A stretch of DNA of 64,000 nt, taken from NCBI GenBank assembly GCA_037447655.1, contig JBBHKE010000726.1:99875-163874 (forward strand), written 5' to 3'. The DNA is from Zygnema cylindricum. Taxonomy: Eukaryota > Streptophyta > Zygnematophyceae > Zygnematales > Zygnemataceae. The translations under genes were made by a program, and so were the position numbers. Under the pieces are notes generated by a model. That model was not told the DNA's origin and did no database searches. It saw only the letters and a list, made by a program, of their open reading frames with translations. Below are positions 9,504-20,134 of the stretch, one piece after another (positions within the stretch are counted from its first letter, which is position 1; each line of letters begins with the position of its first letter).

Positions 9504-11491
9504 ATGATAGGATCAAGGACAAGCAGAACAAAAAAACATAAGCAAAAACAGATAATAACTATTACATTTTCAATGTTTTGAAAGAAAAACATTATCTATC
9601 TTGAGGACAAAGGAAATAAAGCTAAATTTTAAGAGTAGCGTAAGAACAAACAAAAAAAAGGATAAAAACAAATAGTTAACTACTTTTATCACCTTTACGG
9701 GTTTGAATGCCTTAAAAGGAAAACGTAAAAAGAAAAAAAAAAGGAATTTGACATACATAGAGGGAAAAACTTAAGATTTTTTTTTTCTTCCCAATTTTTC
9801 CTTTCTAATTCTTTCTAATCCTTTTTGGATCCTTCTGGATCCCTTTTTCATCCTTTTTCTGATCCTTTTTTTTTCTTGTTTTTTTTCCTTTTTTTGTTTA
9901 TCCTTTTCCGAAGCCAATGAAGTCAAAAAATGATCAGACTCAAAATTTCAGAATGGTGCAATTAGAGCTAAAAATATAATTTTTAAAAGGAAATATAATG
10001 TCACTCTTTACAATTTGATTTTAAAAAAGTGAAAATCTTAGAACTTCCAAAAAAGACGCATATAAAACCTTCCTCTTTGAATCTTCCTTTCATTTACTCT
10101 TGTTAGTCCCTGGAAACCCTAAATTGTAATATTCTTTAAATTTTAGGAAAGAAAAAGAACATGTAAAAATATTGCTTATATATGCAATATTATATGCATT
10201 CATAACCCTTCTCCACTAGTTTCCTTTTTCAAGGGATTTCTTCCATGAATGAAAAAAAACAAAATGACCACCACAGTTTGCAAATTTACGAAACCTAAAA
10301 AAAAAAAAAAAACGAATTCTAAGACCATATCCTACTTTACAACTTATTAAACTCGTTCATTTTTTTCGATAACATCAAAAACCTCTTTTTTCTTAAAACA
10401 TCCTGAATTAGTGTGGACAAGACCTAATCTGGAAACAAATGAAACTTTGGAGAACAAATGAATATTCTTTTAAAAGAATTGAAAAAATGTGCGCACAACA
10501 AAAAAAAAAAAAGATCAAAACTCAGCAAGATCCACGCTAATTACGGTGAGGCTTACCTCCTGTACCGCCTGAACCCTAACTGTTTTCTGAGGAGAAGAAG
10601 AAGAAAGTTTCTTTTCTGTCCATATCTGCCGCAATTTCCGCGATTTGTGAGAGATCCGAAGCCATTTCCTCCAAAGAATAAAAATTGGACACGTCTAACG
10701 ATATTAAAATCACATCGATAAATTTTTCAATCAACTCTTCCGGCCATTTTCCGGACCGAAAATCCACTTTTTGCTTTAAAATTTCCGAAAAAATTTCTTT
10801 CTTGGGTAAATATTTACTGGTGGGTAAATTTTCATTTGTGGGTAAAATTTCATTTGTGGATAAATTTCCTTTTTGCAACTGTTTAATAATTTCGTCCACT
10901 TCTTGACTATTTCCAGTCAGCATTTCCACCAAAATCTGTCCAATGGAAAAAGTTTTCGTCTCGGTGCAGCTGCCCTGAGTAAAAATATATTTACTTTTCT
11001 CCGCGGAATTAAAGAAAATATCTTTGGAAAAAACAAAATTTGTAAAAAGTCCATCATTTGGCAAAAATTGAATTCCCCGAAACAATTTCTTTCGCTATTC
11101 GACAACGAACCCACCACTCCACTCCCTCCTCCACTAACTTTTTCTCCAAATTCCTTCTCTCTCCTACCTCTGCCACCATACTCCCTCCTCCCGGAAATTC
11201 CGGACACCAGGCGGTGACTTTTGCCACGTGGCAATGTCGCAGTCGATGCAATTTGGAGGCAATTTGCACGATACTGATTTCGGAACAATAAAGGACTAAA
11301 ACTATAACAGGAGTTATACCCAATTTTCCTTCATAGGCGGCCCATCCGGAATGCCATTTAATTTCTTCAAAAGTTTTTAGAGCGAGAATACTTTCTAGAA
11401 CGTCAGTAGGGAGAGAGAGAAGGTTCCCTCCGTACGGAATTTTGTCCTTTTTACTGTAATTTGTCGTATCCTCTACCCCTCTATCCATCTA

Positions 11492-11660
11492 TCCCTCTCT
11501 ATTCTCCATGAGACTTGGGGGGCGGAAGGAGTAACTCTATCCCTCTTTATTCCCCGTAAGCCTCGGGGGATGGAGAGAGTACCTCTATCCCTGTATCCCT
11601 GTATCCCCCTATCCCTGTATCCCTGTATCCCTCTGTCCGTGTATCCCTCTATCCCTCTCT
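11492..11660. repeat. Tandem copies of a gene's C-terminal codons
   Basis: Read on the minus strand, the last codons and stop of the neighbouring gene occur three times. GIELIPPPPEAYGE ends at the stop at 11659. GIEVLSPSPEAYGE ends at a stop at 11547, and GIELLLPPPKSHGE ends at a stop at 11499. A TATCCCTG variable repeat (11590-11660) separates copies one and two. Only the first lies in the spliced frame. Confidence 0.75.
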
Positions 11661-12806
11661 ATTCTCCATAAGCCTCGGGGGGTGGAGGGATCAATTCTAT
11701 CCCTCTCGTGTCTAGAACGGTGACTAGAATGAGGTAAGCAACCCCCAAAGCGATAGAAATGGCTCCGGTGACTATGGCCGTCAACTGCCCTCTCTCCCTC
11801 TCCTTCCTTGCACTCCCTGGACCACAAAAAGGGGTATAAAGGGTAATTGAAAGGGGTACAAAGGGGTATCTGAAAGGGATGTAAAGGAGTATTTGAACGG
11901 GGTATTTAGGGGTATAACGGTGTAGTTTGAAGGGGTACAATTATACAAGGGTCATAGAGGGGTATAAAAGGGTATAAAGGGGTGTAAGGGGGTGTAAAAG
12001 GTATTTTGAAGGGGTATTAAGAAGTTTTAAGGAAGATTTAAGGGATATTTCAAAAGGGACATTTCAAAAGGGGTTTTAAGGGGTTTTACAGTTTATAGGG
12101 TTTCATGTTTATTCAACATCTCTCAAAAATCCAAATCTACTGTTTCAAAAATTGCAAACAAACTCATTTTTTCTCCTTCATATTACCGCATTTTTAAAGT
12201 AGAAATTTCCTTAAAATTGCTCATTTTTATCCTTATTTGTTTTTTTACTCTTTTGTTTTCACCCATTTCTTTATAATTATCCTTTTCTTTACAAACGCCC
12301 CATATTCTTAGAATTACCCATTTACTAAAAAATAACTCATTTCCCTCTTTACTTATTTATTTACTTATTTTGATCTTCCCCATTTTTCAGCTTTTTTATT
12401 ATTTATTATTTCTCATCTATTTCTCTAGAATTATCCGTTTCTTTAAAATACCCATTTCCTAAAAAATCACCCATTTTTCTCTTTACTTTTTCATTTACTC
12501 GTTTTCACCTTACCCATTTATTGATTACTAAATAATTTTTTTCTTATTCATTGATTTTGTTCTCGCCCATTTCTTTGAAACAATCCATTTCTAAAAACTC
12601 TGATTTTCTTACAAATACGGATTTCTATCTTTACTTAATTCTTGAATTATTTTTTAGTATCACCCATTTTCCCTTTTTTTTTCTTACCCTTTTCTCTTCC
12701 TTTACCCCCTTTTTTCTCCTGGATTTTACTCACCTGTCTTCCCTTCTCCAGTTTCAGTTACAGTTTCCGTTTTAGTTACAGTTTTGTTTTCAGTTTCCTC
12801 TCCCAT
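11659..12806 (-). CDS. Small two-exon single-pass membrane protein (76 aa)
   Basis: Exon 1 is 12734-12806 (ATG at 12806, donor ACAG|GTGAGT). Exon 2 is 11659-11816 (acceptor GTCCAG). The phase is 1 on both sides and the spliced frame is fully open, which supports a real gene. The first 30 residues are hydrophilic and rich in Thr, Glu and Lys (MGEETENKTVTKTETV). There follow a basic stretch (SARKERERG) and one hydrophobic helix (LTAIVTGAISIALGVAYLIL). A short tail ends PPPPEAYGE. The helix-plus-PPPPEA ending reminds me of small plastid or thylakoid membrane proteins of plants, but I cannot name the family. A TGTAG just upstream could be a splice acceptor, so further 5' exons, for instance a transit peptide, are possible. 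It lies 170 bp upstream of the pseudokinase gene on the same strand. Confidence 0.65.
11825..12095. repeat. AGGGGTATA-type G-rich intronic repeat
   Basis: About twenty AGGGGTA(T/C)A-like units on the plus strand, spaced 10-20 bp, within the intron of the small membrane-protein gene. On the transcribed (minus) strand they read C-rich. The plus strand has many GGGG tracts, so G-quadruplex formation is possible. Confidence 0.75.
12096..12733. other. Rest of the 917-bp intron, AT/pyrimidine-rich
   Basis: Loosely repeated CCCATTTCTTTA words, no coding signal. It belongs to the intron 11817-12733. Confidence 0.55.
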
Positions 12807-13233
12807 AGCTCTGACTACATGTAAACTCCTCCTCAAGGAATTTCATTTCATGGATCGAATTTTCGCATTTTTAAACCCTATCATTGTACTCAACACCCTT
12901 TGATTTTTTCTTAAGACAGAGCCATCCTTGATAAACGACAAAGGAGTTAAAGAGAGTGGCGACAAAAGAGTAGTAGCCATATGTACGGAAATTCTCAAGT
13001 TCAATTGATTTAAATTCTTTCCCCTTTTGCTTTTCCTTTTCTTTTTTCTATTTCGAGTGGTTGGACGGTCAAAAACTTCAAAATTTAGTTCATTGAACTT
13101 TCCCTAACCTTGCTCCGGACTGTGCTGCAACAGTGCGATCGCACGATATGTTTTGATTCGTACTAAATTGGCAGTTCGTACAGTATTTCGTACGAGCTTT
13201 TATCTTGGTACATTGGTAAACTGCCCATCGTTC
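12807..13233. other. Upstream flank of the small membrane-protein gene
   Basis: No gene, TATA box or clear promoter motif was recognised. The minus-strand promoter of the 11659-12806 gene should lie here unless 5' exons are missing. Confidence 0.4.
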
Positions 13234-13236
13234 TTA

Positions 13237-13445
13237 GGCTGCGGCCCCATGTGGCTAAGTTCGGGTTTTTTTCTGTCGTTTTCCTATATAACTTAGCGCC
13301 GTACTGCCTAAGTTGCGACCGTACGAAGAAATTGCAAATTTGTAGAGTACAATTTGCGTCATTCTTGAACTTAGGATGTACGAAAATTTGTCGTGTTGCG
13401 TTTTTTCGACCCACTGTCACGTCATTTTCAAAATTATCATAAGCC
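13237..13445. repeat. PIF/Harbinger-like element end
   Basis: After a TTA comes GGCTGCGGCCCCATGTGGC, then about 200 bp closely matching 14308-14512 in the same orientation (TTTTTTCTGTCGTTTTCC, CCGTACGAAGAAAT, AATTTGCGTCATTCT). The partner end was not found. Confidence 0.6.
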
Positions 13446-14093
13446 GTACTGTTTTTTTTTTTTTTTTTTTCAAAAGATGTTTACTAAAAATTCGTTGAGA
13501 TTCTCCAGACTTCTTGGAGAGAACTATCACCGTCCGATTTTCAATTTTCGACGCAAATGCTTCTTGTTTCCAGTACGTAGCTAGTCTCCTCCAACTGTCC
13601 TCGGGAGGAGAGTTTGTGATTACTGGACGCGTGTTTTGGTCCACTTGTAAAGTCAGAGTCGATCCACGACAGACGTGAAGTAATAAACTTACATGTGGCA
13701 ATTGGAGTGTACCGTGTGACATGAAAGCCAGCCTGTTCGACGACAAAAAAGTCTTGGTTGTATGGTCGACGACAAAAAAAACTTTGTTTGTAGGACATCC
13801 TGTGACGTCTCCTTCATAAATGTGCGATACAGCGATTTACGTACAAATGGTACATCCTTGGACATTTGTACAAACTTTAATTTTGCAACGGTTTTCGTGG
13901 CCGTTGATACCACAACAACCCTAAGAACGTTCAGATTGTACATTAGCGTGACGCTACTAGATATTTTAATCGGCGTCCGCCCGTACACATACGCAGCTGC
14001 GATTTTGTCCTTTTGGAAATGATGATTATTCCTGGGCGGCTCAAAAGGTCCTACGTGGTACCAATCGCAATCTAACACCTCATTCACTGGCAC
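13417..14093 (-). other. Unidentified exon-like open frames inside a transposon nest
   Basis: The minus strand has a 134-codon open frame (14093-13689) that runs into a good donor (CCACAT|GTAAGTTT). An adjoining open frame contains SPPEDSWRRLATYWKQEA. The composition looks protein-like, and the position next to a PIF/Harbinger-like end suggests a captured gene fragment. I do not recognise a family. Confidence 0.3.
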
Positions 14094-14190
14094 GACCTGA
14101 TGGAAGGGTGCTACAAATTTTACTCCCAGTAAACGTGTTCGTACGATTACTGGGAACGCCTGATGGAAGGTTACCCTAACTTGGCGAACT

Positions 14191-14274
14191 TACTTTGTAT
14201 TGTATCGAAGATTATCCATACTTTGTATTGTATCGAAGATTATCCATACTTTGTATTGTATCGAAGATTATCCA
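14191..14274. repeat. 28-bp tandem repeat, three exact copies
   Basis: The unit TACTTTGTATTGTATCGAAG plus ATTATCCA is repeated three times with no change (14191-14218, 14219-14246, 14247-14274). Confidence 0.95.
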
Positions 14275-14304
14275 CACACGGTTTTTAAGCGTCCAAATGT
14301 GTAA

Positions 14305-15179
14305 GGGTACGGCCCCATGTGGTTAAGTTCTGGTTTTTTTCTGTCGTTTTCCTTTCAAACTTAGTGCCGTACTGCCAAAGTTGAAACCGTACGAAGAAAT
14401 CGCAAATTTGTAGAGTACAATTTGCGTCATTCTCGAACTTAGGAAGTACGAAAAATTGTTTTTTTGTGTTTTTTCGACCCAATGTCACGTCATCTTCAAA
14501 CTTATCATAAACCACATCTGCAATGTGTTTTAAGCAAAGTAAAACCGTTTACACAAATAGGAAAACATAAGTAAAACCGTTTACACAAATAGGAAAACAT
14601 ATTCCCAATTGTAAAAAGTTTTCAAAAGTTTTTGACAACTGAAAAAATTACAGGGTTGTTCGTTTTTGTCCGCATACACCTTGTACGGTTTTTTTTTTGC
14701 AGGGGTTTCGAGGATGCAGTGTCATGTCACGCAAAGTTGAAAAATCTGCGAAAGTGAAAAATCTGCGAAGTCATGGCGGCCGGATAGGAGAGGTTTACGC
14801 AAAGGCATGTTGCGAAAGTGAAAAATCTGCGAAGTCATGGCGGCCGGACAGGAGAGGTTTACGCAAAGTCATGTTGTACAGCCACGGATGTAAGGCTGTA
14901 CGTCTACGATGTCACGCAATGTCATGCGACATACCAAATCGTTTCAAAAATTACGATGTGTCTTGCGACGCTTCAAAAAGTTTCGAAAAAATAAGGTGCG
15001 GCAAAGACAAATTGTACACGGTGACAACCGTCACGAGTGTTGTCGAGGTATACAATCGTCACAAACTGAAGTAACAATTTTGAGTAAACACATAGAGACA
15101 CCTAAAATTCCGGGTTCGCTTGATCCGTGCTAAAATACAAAGTAAGTTAGCTAAGTTACAAGTACATGGGGTCGTACCC
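14305..15179. mobile_element. PIF/Harbinger-like MITE (875 bp)
   Basis: Left end GGGTACGGCCCCATGT and right end, read inverted, GGGTACGACCCCATGT differ at one of 16 positions. Both are flanked by TAA (14302-14304 and 15180-15182). A TAA/TTA target duplication with a GGG start is typical of PIF/Harbinger elements. No transposase is encoded. It contains two internal tandem repeats, at 14539-14601 (32 bp x2) and 14748-14875 (64 bp x2). Confidence 0.75.
14748..14875. repeat. 64-bp tandem duplication
   Basis: Two near-identical units beginning GCGAAAGTGAAAAATCTGCG (14748 and 14812), within the MITE at 14305-15179. Confidence 0.9.
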
Positions 15180-15182
15180 TAA

Positions 15183-15779
15183 CAACGAAATTGTTACTTA
15201 AAACTGTGATGATTGTATATGTCGACAATGCCCTTGACGGCATTCAACGTCGACTATTGTCTTTACACGCTTTTTTTTTTAACTTTTTTGTAAGACCCAA
15301 TACACATCATATTTTTTTTAACGTTTTGGTACGTCACATGTCTTTGCGTGACTTGATAGACTTACATCCTTCCACCTCGTGCTGTTAATGGTTGAACAAA
15401 ATGCTTTAGCGTTTGCATCTACTGTCCGGTCGCCATAAATAGACATATAATTCTTGAGGCCCCTACAAAACAAAAAACATTTTTTGGGGCGCGTTTGTCG
15501 GATTCTTCCCAGCGTGAGTTGGTTCGCGCACGCGTTGTAGCCCTCGGTATTGTGCCTGCCTCTAGTGATGCCGCAAAGTGGTGAAGTTTGGAGTGAAAGA
15601 GAGGCAGTGAGCAAGGTGAGAGAGGCGCGAGCTGCAATGGCACCTTCACAAATAGTTCACCTTTCCGTGAAATGGCATTGAAGCCTTGAGACCCCTGCAA
15701 AAAAAAAGTACAAAATGCAAGCTTAAAAAAAAAAAAAAACCGTGTGGAAAACGACTAAAAACACACAATAGTTTAACAC
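15183..15779. other. Spacer between transposon remnants, no gene seen
   Basis: Short open frames only. A segment around 15620-15700 resembles 55720-55790, so it is repeat-derived. Confidence 0.5.
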
Positions 15780-16745
15780 ACGGGCAAATACCCTAAGTTG
15801 TAGTAGTATTGTTAAAAGGGTTTTTACAAACTTTGGAACTTTGGGTTTTAGGGAAGATTCTCCGTAGTAATTTTTAGAGTGTTCCTATGTCCAATAACGA
15901 AATCGTAACTTTGAAATGTGACGATTGTAGACCCGGGTACAACTTGTGACGATTGAAGAGGACTACCAAACTTACGAAAATTGGTGACGTCTACAAAAAC
16001 AACGACGCTTGCAGACGTTTATTTTTTTGTGACTTCGTGGATATTTATAGTTTTGTGGCGTTGTGAAGTCATGCTCACTTGTGACGACATTAGGAGCAAA
16101 ATTTTACGCCATGGCTTCCTGGTTTTTTTATTTATCTTTTATCCTTCGATATGCCATCAAGCTACAACCAAAGGCATAAAAAAATATTTTTTTTTTCTTC
16201 ATTTCATACTATTATTGGTGTATATCATTCTGAAATTAGGGTGAGAGGAGCAGTAGAGTGAAAATGACGGGAAAGACCACGATGATGTAAATTTTTGATA
16301 AGGACCCATGAATGAGAGTGGTCCGAGACCCCTGCAAAATTTTTAGCGTACATGCTCGTCATTTTTCTACGTACATGCGCGTGACGAGCAGGGAAAAAAA
16401 TAGCGTGTACTCTCCCTCATGCAATTTTTTTCAAAGGCGTGTGACGCGTGAGAACATTTTCATATTCGTTGCTCAACTATTAATTTTAACAAAATCTACT
16501 CGCGAGTTGATTTTTTGAGGAGTTTGAAGATGAGCTGGCATGACGTGGCAGTGGGTCTAAAAGATAATAACGCCAAATTGGAGTACATTAGAAGTTTTAA
16601 GGTGACGCAAAATGTACTTTAGTTTTCACACATTTCTCGTACGGCGTGTGAATTTCTCGTTGCAGGTCACGATAAAAAAACCCTTATTTCAAATTTTCAA
16701 CCCATGGGCACACAGTCTAAGGGTGCCGTTATATCAGTTGTTTCT
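15780..16745. repeat. Diverged first copy of a ~1-kb repeat
   Basis: Parallels 16775-17690 in order: GTGTTCCTATGTC, GTGACGTCTACAAAAAC, CCATGGCTTCC, poly-T tract, CGTACATGC(T/G)CGT, AAAAATAGCGTGTACTCTCC. The second copy is bounded by clean inverted ends. This one has no clear terminal repeats. Confidence 0.7.
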
Positions 16746-16761
16746 GTTATCGTGCGGCTAA

Positions 16762-17834
16762 GGGCGTGTTCCCATGTAACAGAAACTTTGAATCATACTA
16801 TGGATTTTAGCGCAGATTTTACGGTGTACTTTTTAAAGTGTTCCTATGTCAATCATTACTTGCGCCTTCATTACTTCAAATATGTGACAGGTGTAGATGT
16901 CTACAAAATATGCGACAGCCTACGATGGCACCAAACGAAATGTAGGACTACGAAACTTCCTAAAATTAGTGACGTCTACAAAAACGGCGACGGTTGTAGA
17001 CGTCGAGTTTTTGTGACATTGTAGATGTTTAGGGTTTTGTGACATCGCGAAGTCATGCTACCTTATGACGTCATCAACACGTAAACTTTCCTCCATGGCT
17101 TCCCGATTTCTTTTTCTTACCATTTATAATTCTATGCGCCATCAAAATGAGACCAAAAATATATAAAAAAAAGAAAAAAATAATCTTTCATTTGATACTA
17201 TTATTGTTGCATTTCATTTAGATATGAGAGAAAGAGGAGCGGTCGAATGAAAAAGATAGGGAGAGACGAGGGCGTTGTAAGTTTTGCAAAAGACCCATGA
17301 TTGAAAGTGGAGGCCCGAGACCCCAACGATTTTTTTCCCGTACATGCTTGTCATTTTTGGACGTACATGCGCGTGACGAGCATGGAAAAAAATAGCGTGT
17401 ACTCTCCTTCGTTCAAAAATTTTCGAAGACGTTTCACGCGTGCAATACATGCTTTTTATTCGTCGATAGGGTGTTATTTTGGTTAAAATCAGATCGCGAT
17501 TTGATTCCAGTGCAAGTGTGAAGATGAGCTAGTGTGAAGATGAGCTGGAAGTGGGTCGCGATTTGATTCCAGTGCAAGTGTGAAGATGAGCTAGTGTGAA
17601 GATGAGCTGGAAGTGGGTCGCGATTTGATTCCAATGCAAGTGTGAAGATGAGCTGGAAGTGGGTCGCGATGATAATAACGCCAAATTGCCGTACCTTTCA
17701 AGTTCCAAGAGGACGCAAAATGTACTTGTGTTTTTGCCCATTTTTCGTACGGCGTAATATTTTCTCGTTGGAAGTCCCATTTTCTGTGAAAACGACGGAA
17801 AAAAACCCTTACTTGAACACATGGGAACACGCCC
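16762..17834. mobile_element. PIF/Harbinger-like MITE (1.07 kb)
   Basis: The perfect 16-bp terminal inverted repeat GGGCGTGTTCCCATGT starts at 16762 and ends inverted at 17834. Flanking triplets are TAA (left) and TAG (right), one base from a TAA duplication. No transposase is encoded. It is the same general family as 14305-15179, judged by the GGG...CCCATGT termini and the AAAACGACGGAAAAAAACC subterminal word. Confidence 0.7.
17494..17670. repeat. 62-bp minisatellite with 16-bp sub-repeat
   Basis: TCGCGATTTGATTCCA starts at 17494, 17556 and 17618 (62-bp spacing). A shortened unit, 46 bp on, lacks one AGTGTGAAGATGAGCT sub-repeat. It lies within the MITE at 16762-17834. Confidence 0.9.
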
Positions 17835-18495
17835 TAGCTCTACGGGTCGGGTTAATTGAGTTGATGTTCCATCACGTAGAGCTTGTAAACCACGTGTTCT
17901 AAATTGAGCGACACCACGTAAGCTACGATCCGATATTGGATATCCTTAAAAAATTTCGTTTTGACAAATTTTACGTCAAATCGTCACTTGCGTACCATGT
18001 ACCTGCGTTACCAAGTCATAATACGACATAACTTTTGTACTTTTTGCAAACGTCAGTCTTCTACGCCAGCTCATTTTTTTGCATTCTTGTTTTCAAACAT
18101 TACGAAAATCCTTTGTCGGAAATAGTGTGACGAAAGAGCGTTGCCAGAAATAGGTTGACGAAGGATCGTTTCGAGATGACTTTTTTTGTTTTCAGTTGCA
18201 TTGTGATTTTTCGTTGGTTCTCCATCGTGACACGTAGCTTTTTGTAGGTGAACAACCCACCTCTTACAGCAACGTTGTCATCTACAGAGAAAAATGAAGC
18301 GAACACCTCGCGAATGAATATCCGACGGTCAGTGTTACCTCCCAGAACTTCGGAGAGTATTGGCAAGATTCTTTGTAATATTGTTTTGCGCGTAAAAACA
18401 AAATAAGCGGTACATTCTGGTACCAATAGACGCGGATTTCTGTAAACTACCCCACTTTTCAAGTACTTGACCCTAACTCCGTGGCCTAAAATCAT
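17835..18495 (-). repeat. Dispersed repeat with a conserved open frame (copy 1)
   Basis: Matches 56820-57530 in the same orientation. On the minus strand 18495-18100 is open for 131 codons. About 65 codons stay open and conserved in the other copy (GVVY, TAYFVF, RILPILSE, LGGNT, ASFFSV). Conservation of frame with many substitutions suggests past coding selection. RILPILSE-LGGNT loosely recalls the kinesin motor SKLTRIL-LGGN motif, but this is weak. It may be a transposon-captured exon. Confidence 0.4.
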
Positions 18496-19044
18496 AAAAC
18501 AGTGTTACCACAATAATTTAGGGAAGTGGACTACAATCTGCCATCCTTGAACTATAATAATATTGTATTTTATACTTCCACACTAAAACTAATAAATCCT
18601 TTACGCTAATAGCGATAGACAGGTGCATTTCGCACCTGCGCGGCTCGGGGTGGGTGACCTGCGGGACGGCTCTTCAATATGCGAAATTCGCCGTAAGTCC
18701 CACCTTGGCGAGATACCTAACCGGAACTGCAAACTGTGCACAAGAAACGTCATCCTGGCTGTTTGGTACCACGGCCTGAATAAAACTCGTTCAAACGTAC
18801 GAGAGCAGTACTGTAGACTTTCGACGAATCAAGCAATAGATCCAAAAAGACATCTCGTACATGTCGTACCGTACCGTTTTTGCACTGCACACAATCCGTT
18901 AAAATGCAAACACTTCTCCCTACACTAAATAAAATGCATGTGGGACGGTTTTCTTATGCCCGGTTCTTTGTAATTGACTAATTGCACGCACTGACTCCAT
19001 TTCATATTTTCGCACGTGTAAAAATATTCAGAACCTTGTTAAAC
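18496..19044. other. No gene seen
   Basis: Unclassified sequence with a short hairpin word GGTGCATTTCGCACC near 18621. An open frame at 18623-18928 has no recognisable features. Confidence 0.4.
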
Positions 19045-19052
19045 GTGCAATC

Positions 19053-19693
19053 CATAGTTCAAAAGTAGGTGAAAGTAGGCCCATACAGTATGCCTATTGT
19101 ATGCAAAACATACAATATGCCCTTAAGACCCATATTGTATTGGTCGAAAAATGAAAAAAAAGGTTAAGAGGGTTGAGTTGCACATCGATCGATAGAGAAT
19201 TAAACGGCATGTCTAAATTTTGAAAAAAAATCGGACAAAAAATATTTTTTCTGTGAATTTTGAGGTGTTTTTTATTTCAACCGTCAGATTTGGACGATCG
19301 GACGGTCGCTGATCAAAGTAGCGATCTTAAGAAGATCACATGAAAAGCCCATAACACAACTTACGATAGGACTATTTGTCATATTAGCGTCTGTAATTTT
19401 GAAGGCCACACTAAATAAAGTCTCAAATTGACCAACCAGGTTGCCTGTCCGCGTTTTTTTTTTTTTTTTCCGGGTTTTTTTTCCGGCGGAATGTCATCCT
19501 ACGCCGCGTCAGTTCGCTAAAATATTTCGTCAGGTGGCGTGCGCTGTACTATGATCATACGTCATATTCGTACGATCGTAGAAGAGTGTCCGCAACTCAC
19601 ACCCATACAATATGCCTACTCTACGCGAGTTTAGTGCCAAGTTTTGTGCGCCTACCAAAGGCCTACCATAAAAACGCCTACTTTTGAACTATG
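19053..19693. mobile_element. hAT-like MITE with perfect 8-bp TSD (641 bp)
   Basis: Ends are CATAGTTCAAAAGTAGG and its exact inverted copy CCTACTTTTGAACTATG (17 bp). Flanks are GTGCAATC at 19045-19052 and again at 19694-19701. An 8-bp duplication and a CA-start inverted repeat fit the hAT superfamily. No transposase frame is inside, so it must be mobilised in trans. Intact ends and exact duplication indicate a fairly recent insertion. Confidence 0.85.
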
Positions 19694-19701
19694 GTGCAAT
19701 C

Positions 19702-20134
19702 TATTCGTCCGTTAGGTTTGACTCTGACTAAAACCGGCTCTCCAGGCGGTTTGACCTGCAGGGTGCTGAAAAGTCGACGAATATTATTTGATCGGAAGGG
19801 CCACACGGCATAGTTACAAACACTACACCGTGTTCCGCTATTAGTGTTGAGACTTTTTGCGCCACTTACAAGCTAAACCATATATTATCCGTACACACGT
19901 GTCTGATATCAGAAGGAGACCGCAAGGAAGATGAGAATATTGCGTTAAGTCGCAACCGTCAGATCCATAATGTTACAAACGCGTAAAGAGATGTTACAAA
20001 CGCGTAAAGAGAACATATGTTATAAGTGGCAAAAAAAACATATTAACACTACAGTACTGTACCGTAGTAGGCACTAGCGATAGACGGTTTACTATTGCCT
20101 CGTAAGCCATCCATTTCGAAAGGCTCTATTACTA
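19702..20134. other. Upstream region of CorA-like gene B
   Basis: Contains a short tandem repeat ATGTTACAAACGCGTAAAGAG (two copies near 19969-20010) and otherwise unremarkable sequence. No promoter motif could be assigned. Confidence 0.4.

Larger units (their letters stand above)
7749..11488 (-). pseudogene. Pseudokinase with helical linker and Trp/Glu/Arg-rich repeat tail
   Basis: Minus-strand gene. Exon 1 (about 11488-10557) resembles a plant cytoplasmic kinase or U-box kinase. AAYEGKLGITP sits at the VYKG position, KLHRLRHCHVAKVTAWCPE at the RHPHLV segment, VEWWVRCRIAKEI before helix E, TFSIGQILVEMLTG at subdomain IX, and GKWPEELIEKFIDVIL in the C-lobe. The beta-3 Lys, HRD and DFG motifs cannot be seen. 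Donor GGAG|GTAAGC is at 10557 and acceptor TTTTGCAG precedes 9277, with phases agreeing. Exon 2 encodes an acidic/basic helical segment, then Gly/Trp-Asp repeats, then four or five ~31-residue units of the type RERxWxWxEExxxxQxxxW, ending WEIF. Reading needs single-base frame changes near 11080, 10615, 8940 and 8300. Either this is a decayed gene or the assembly has indels. Kinase relation moderately sure; function unknown. Confidence 0.55.

Noticed and set aside
9570-9758. Phe/Leu-rich minus frame
   Set aside because: AT-rich intron of the pseudokinase gene.
14881-15075. Possible tRNA or small RNA in GC-richer patches
   Set aside because: No cloverleaf or A/B box pattern could be matched.
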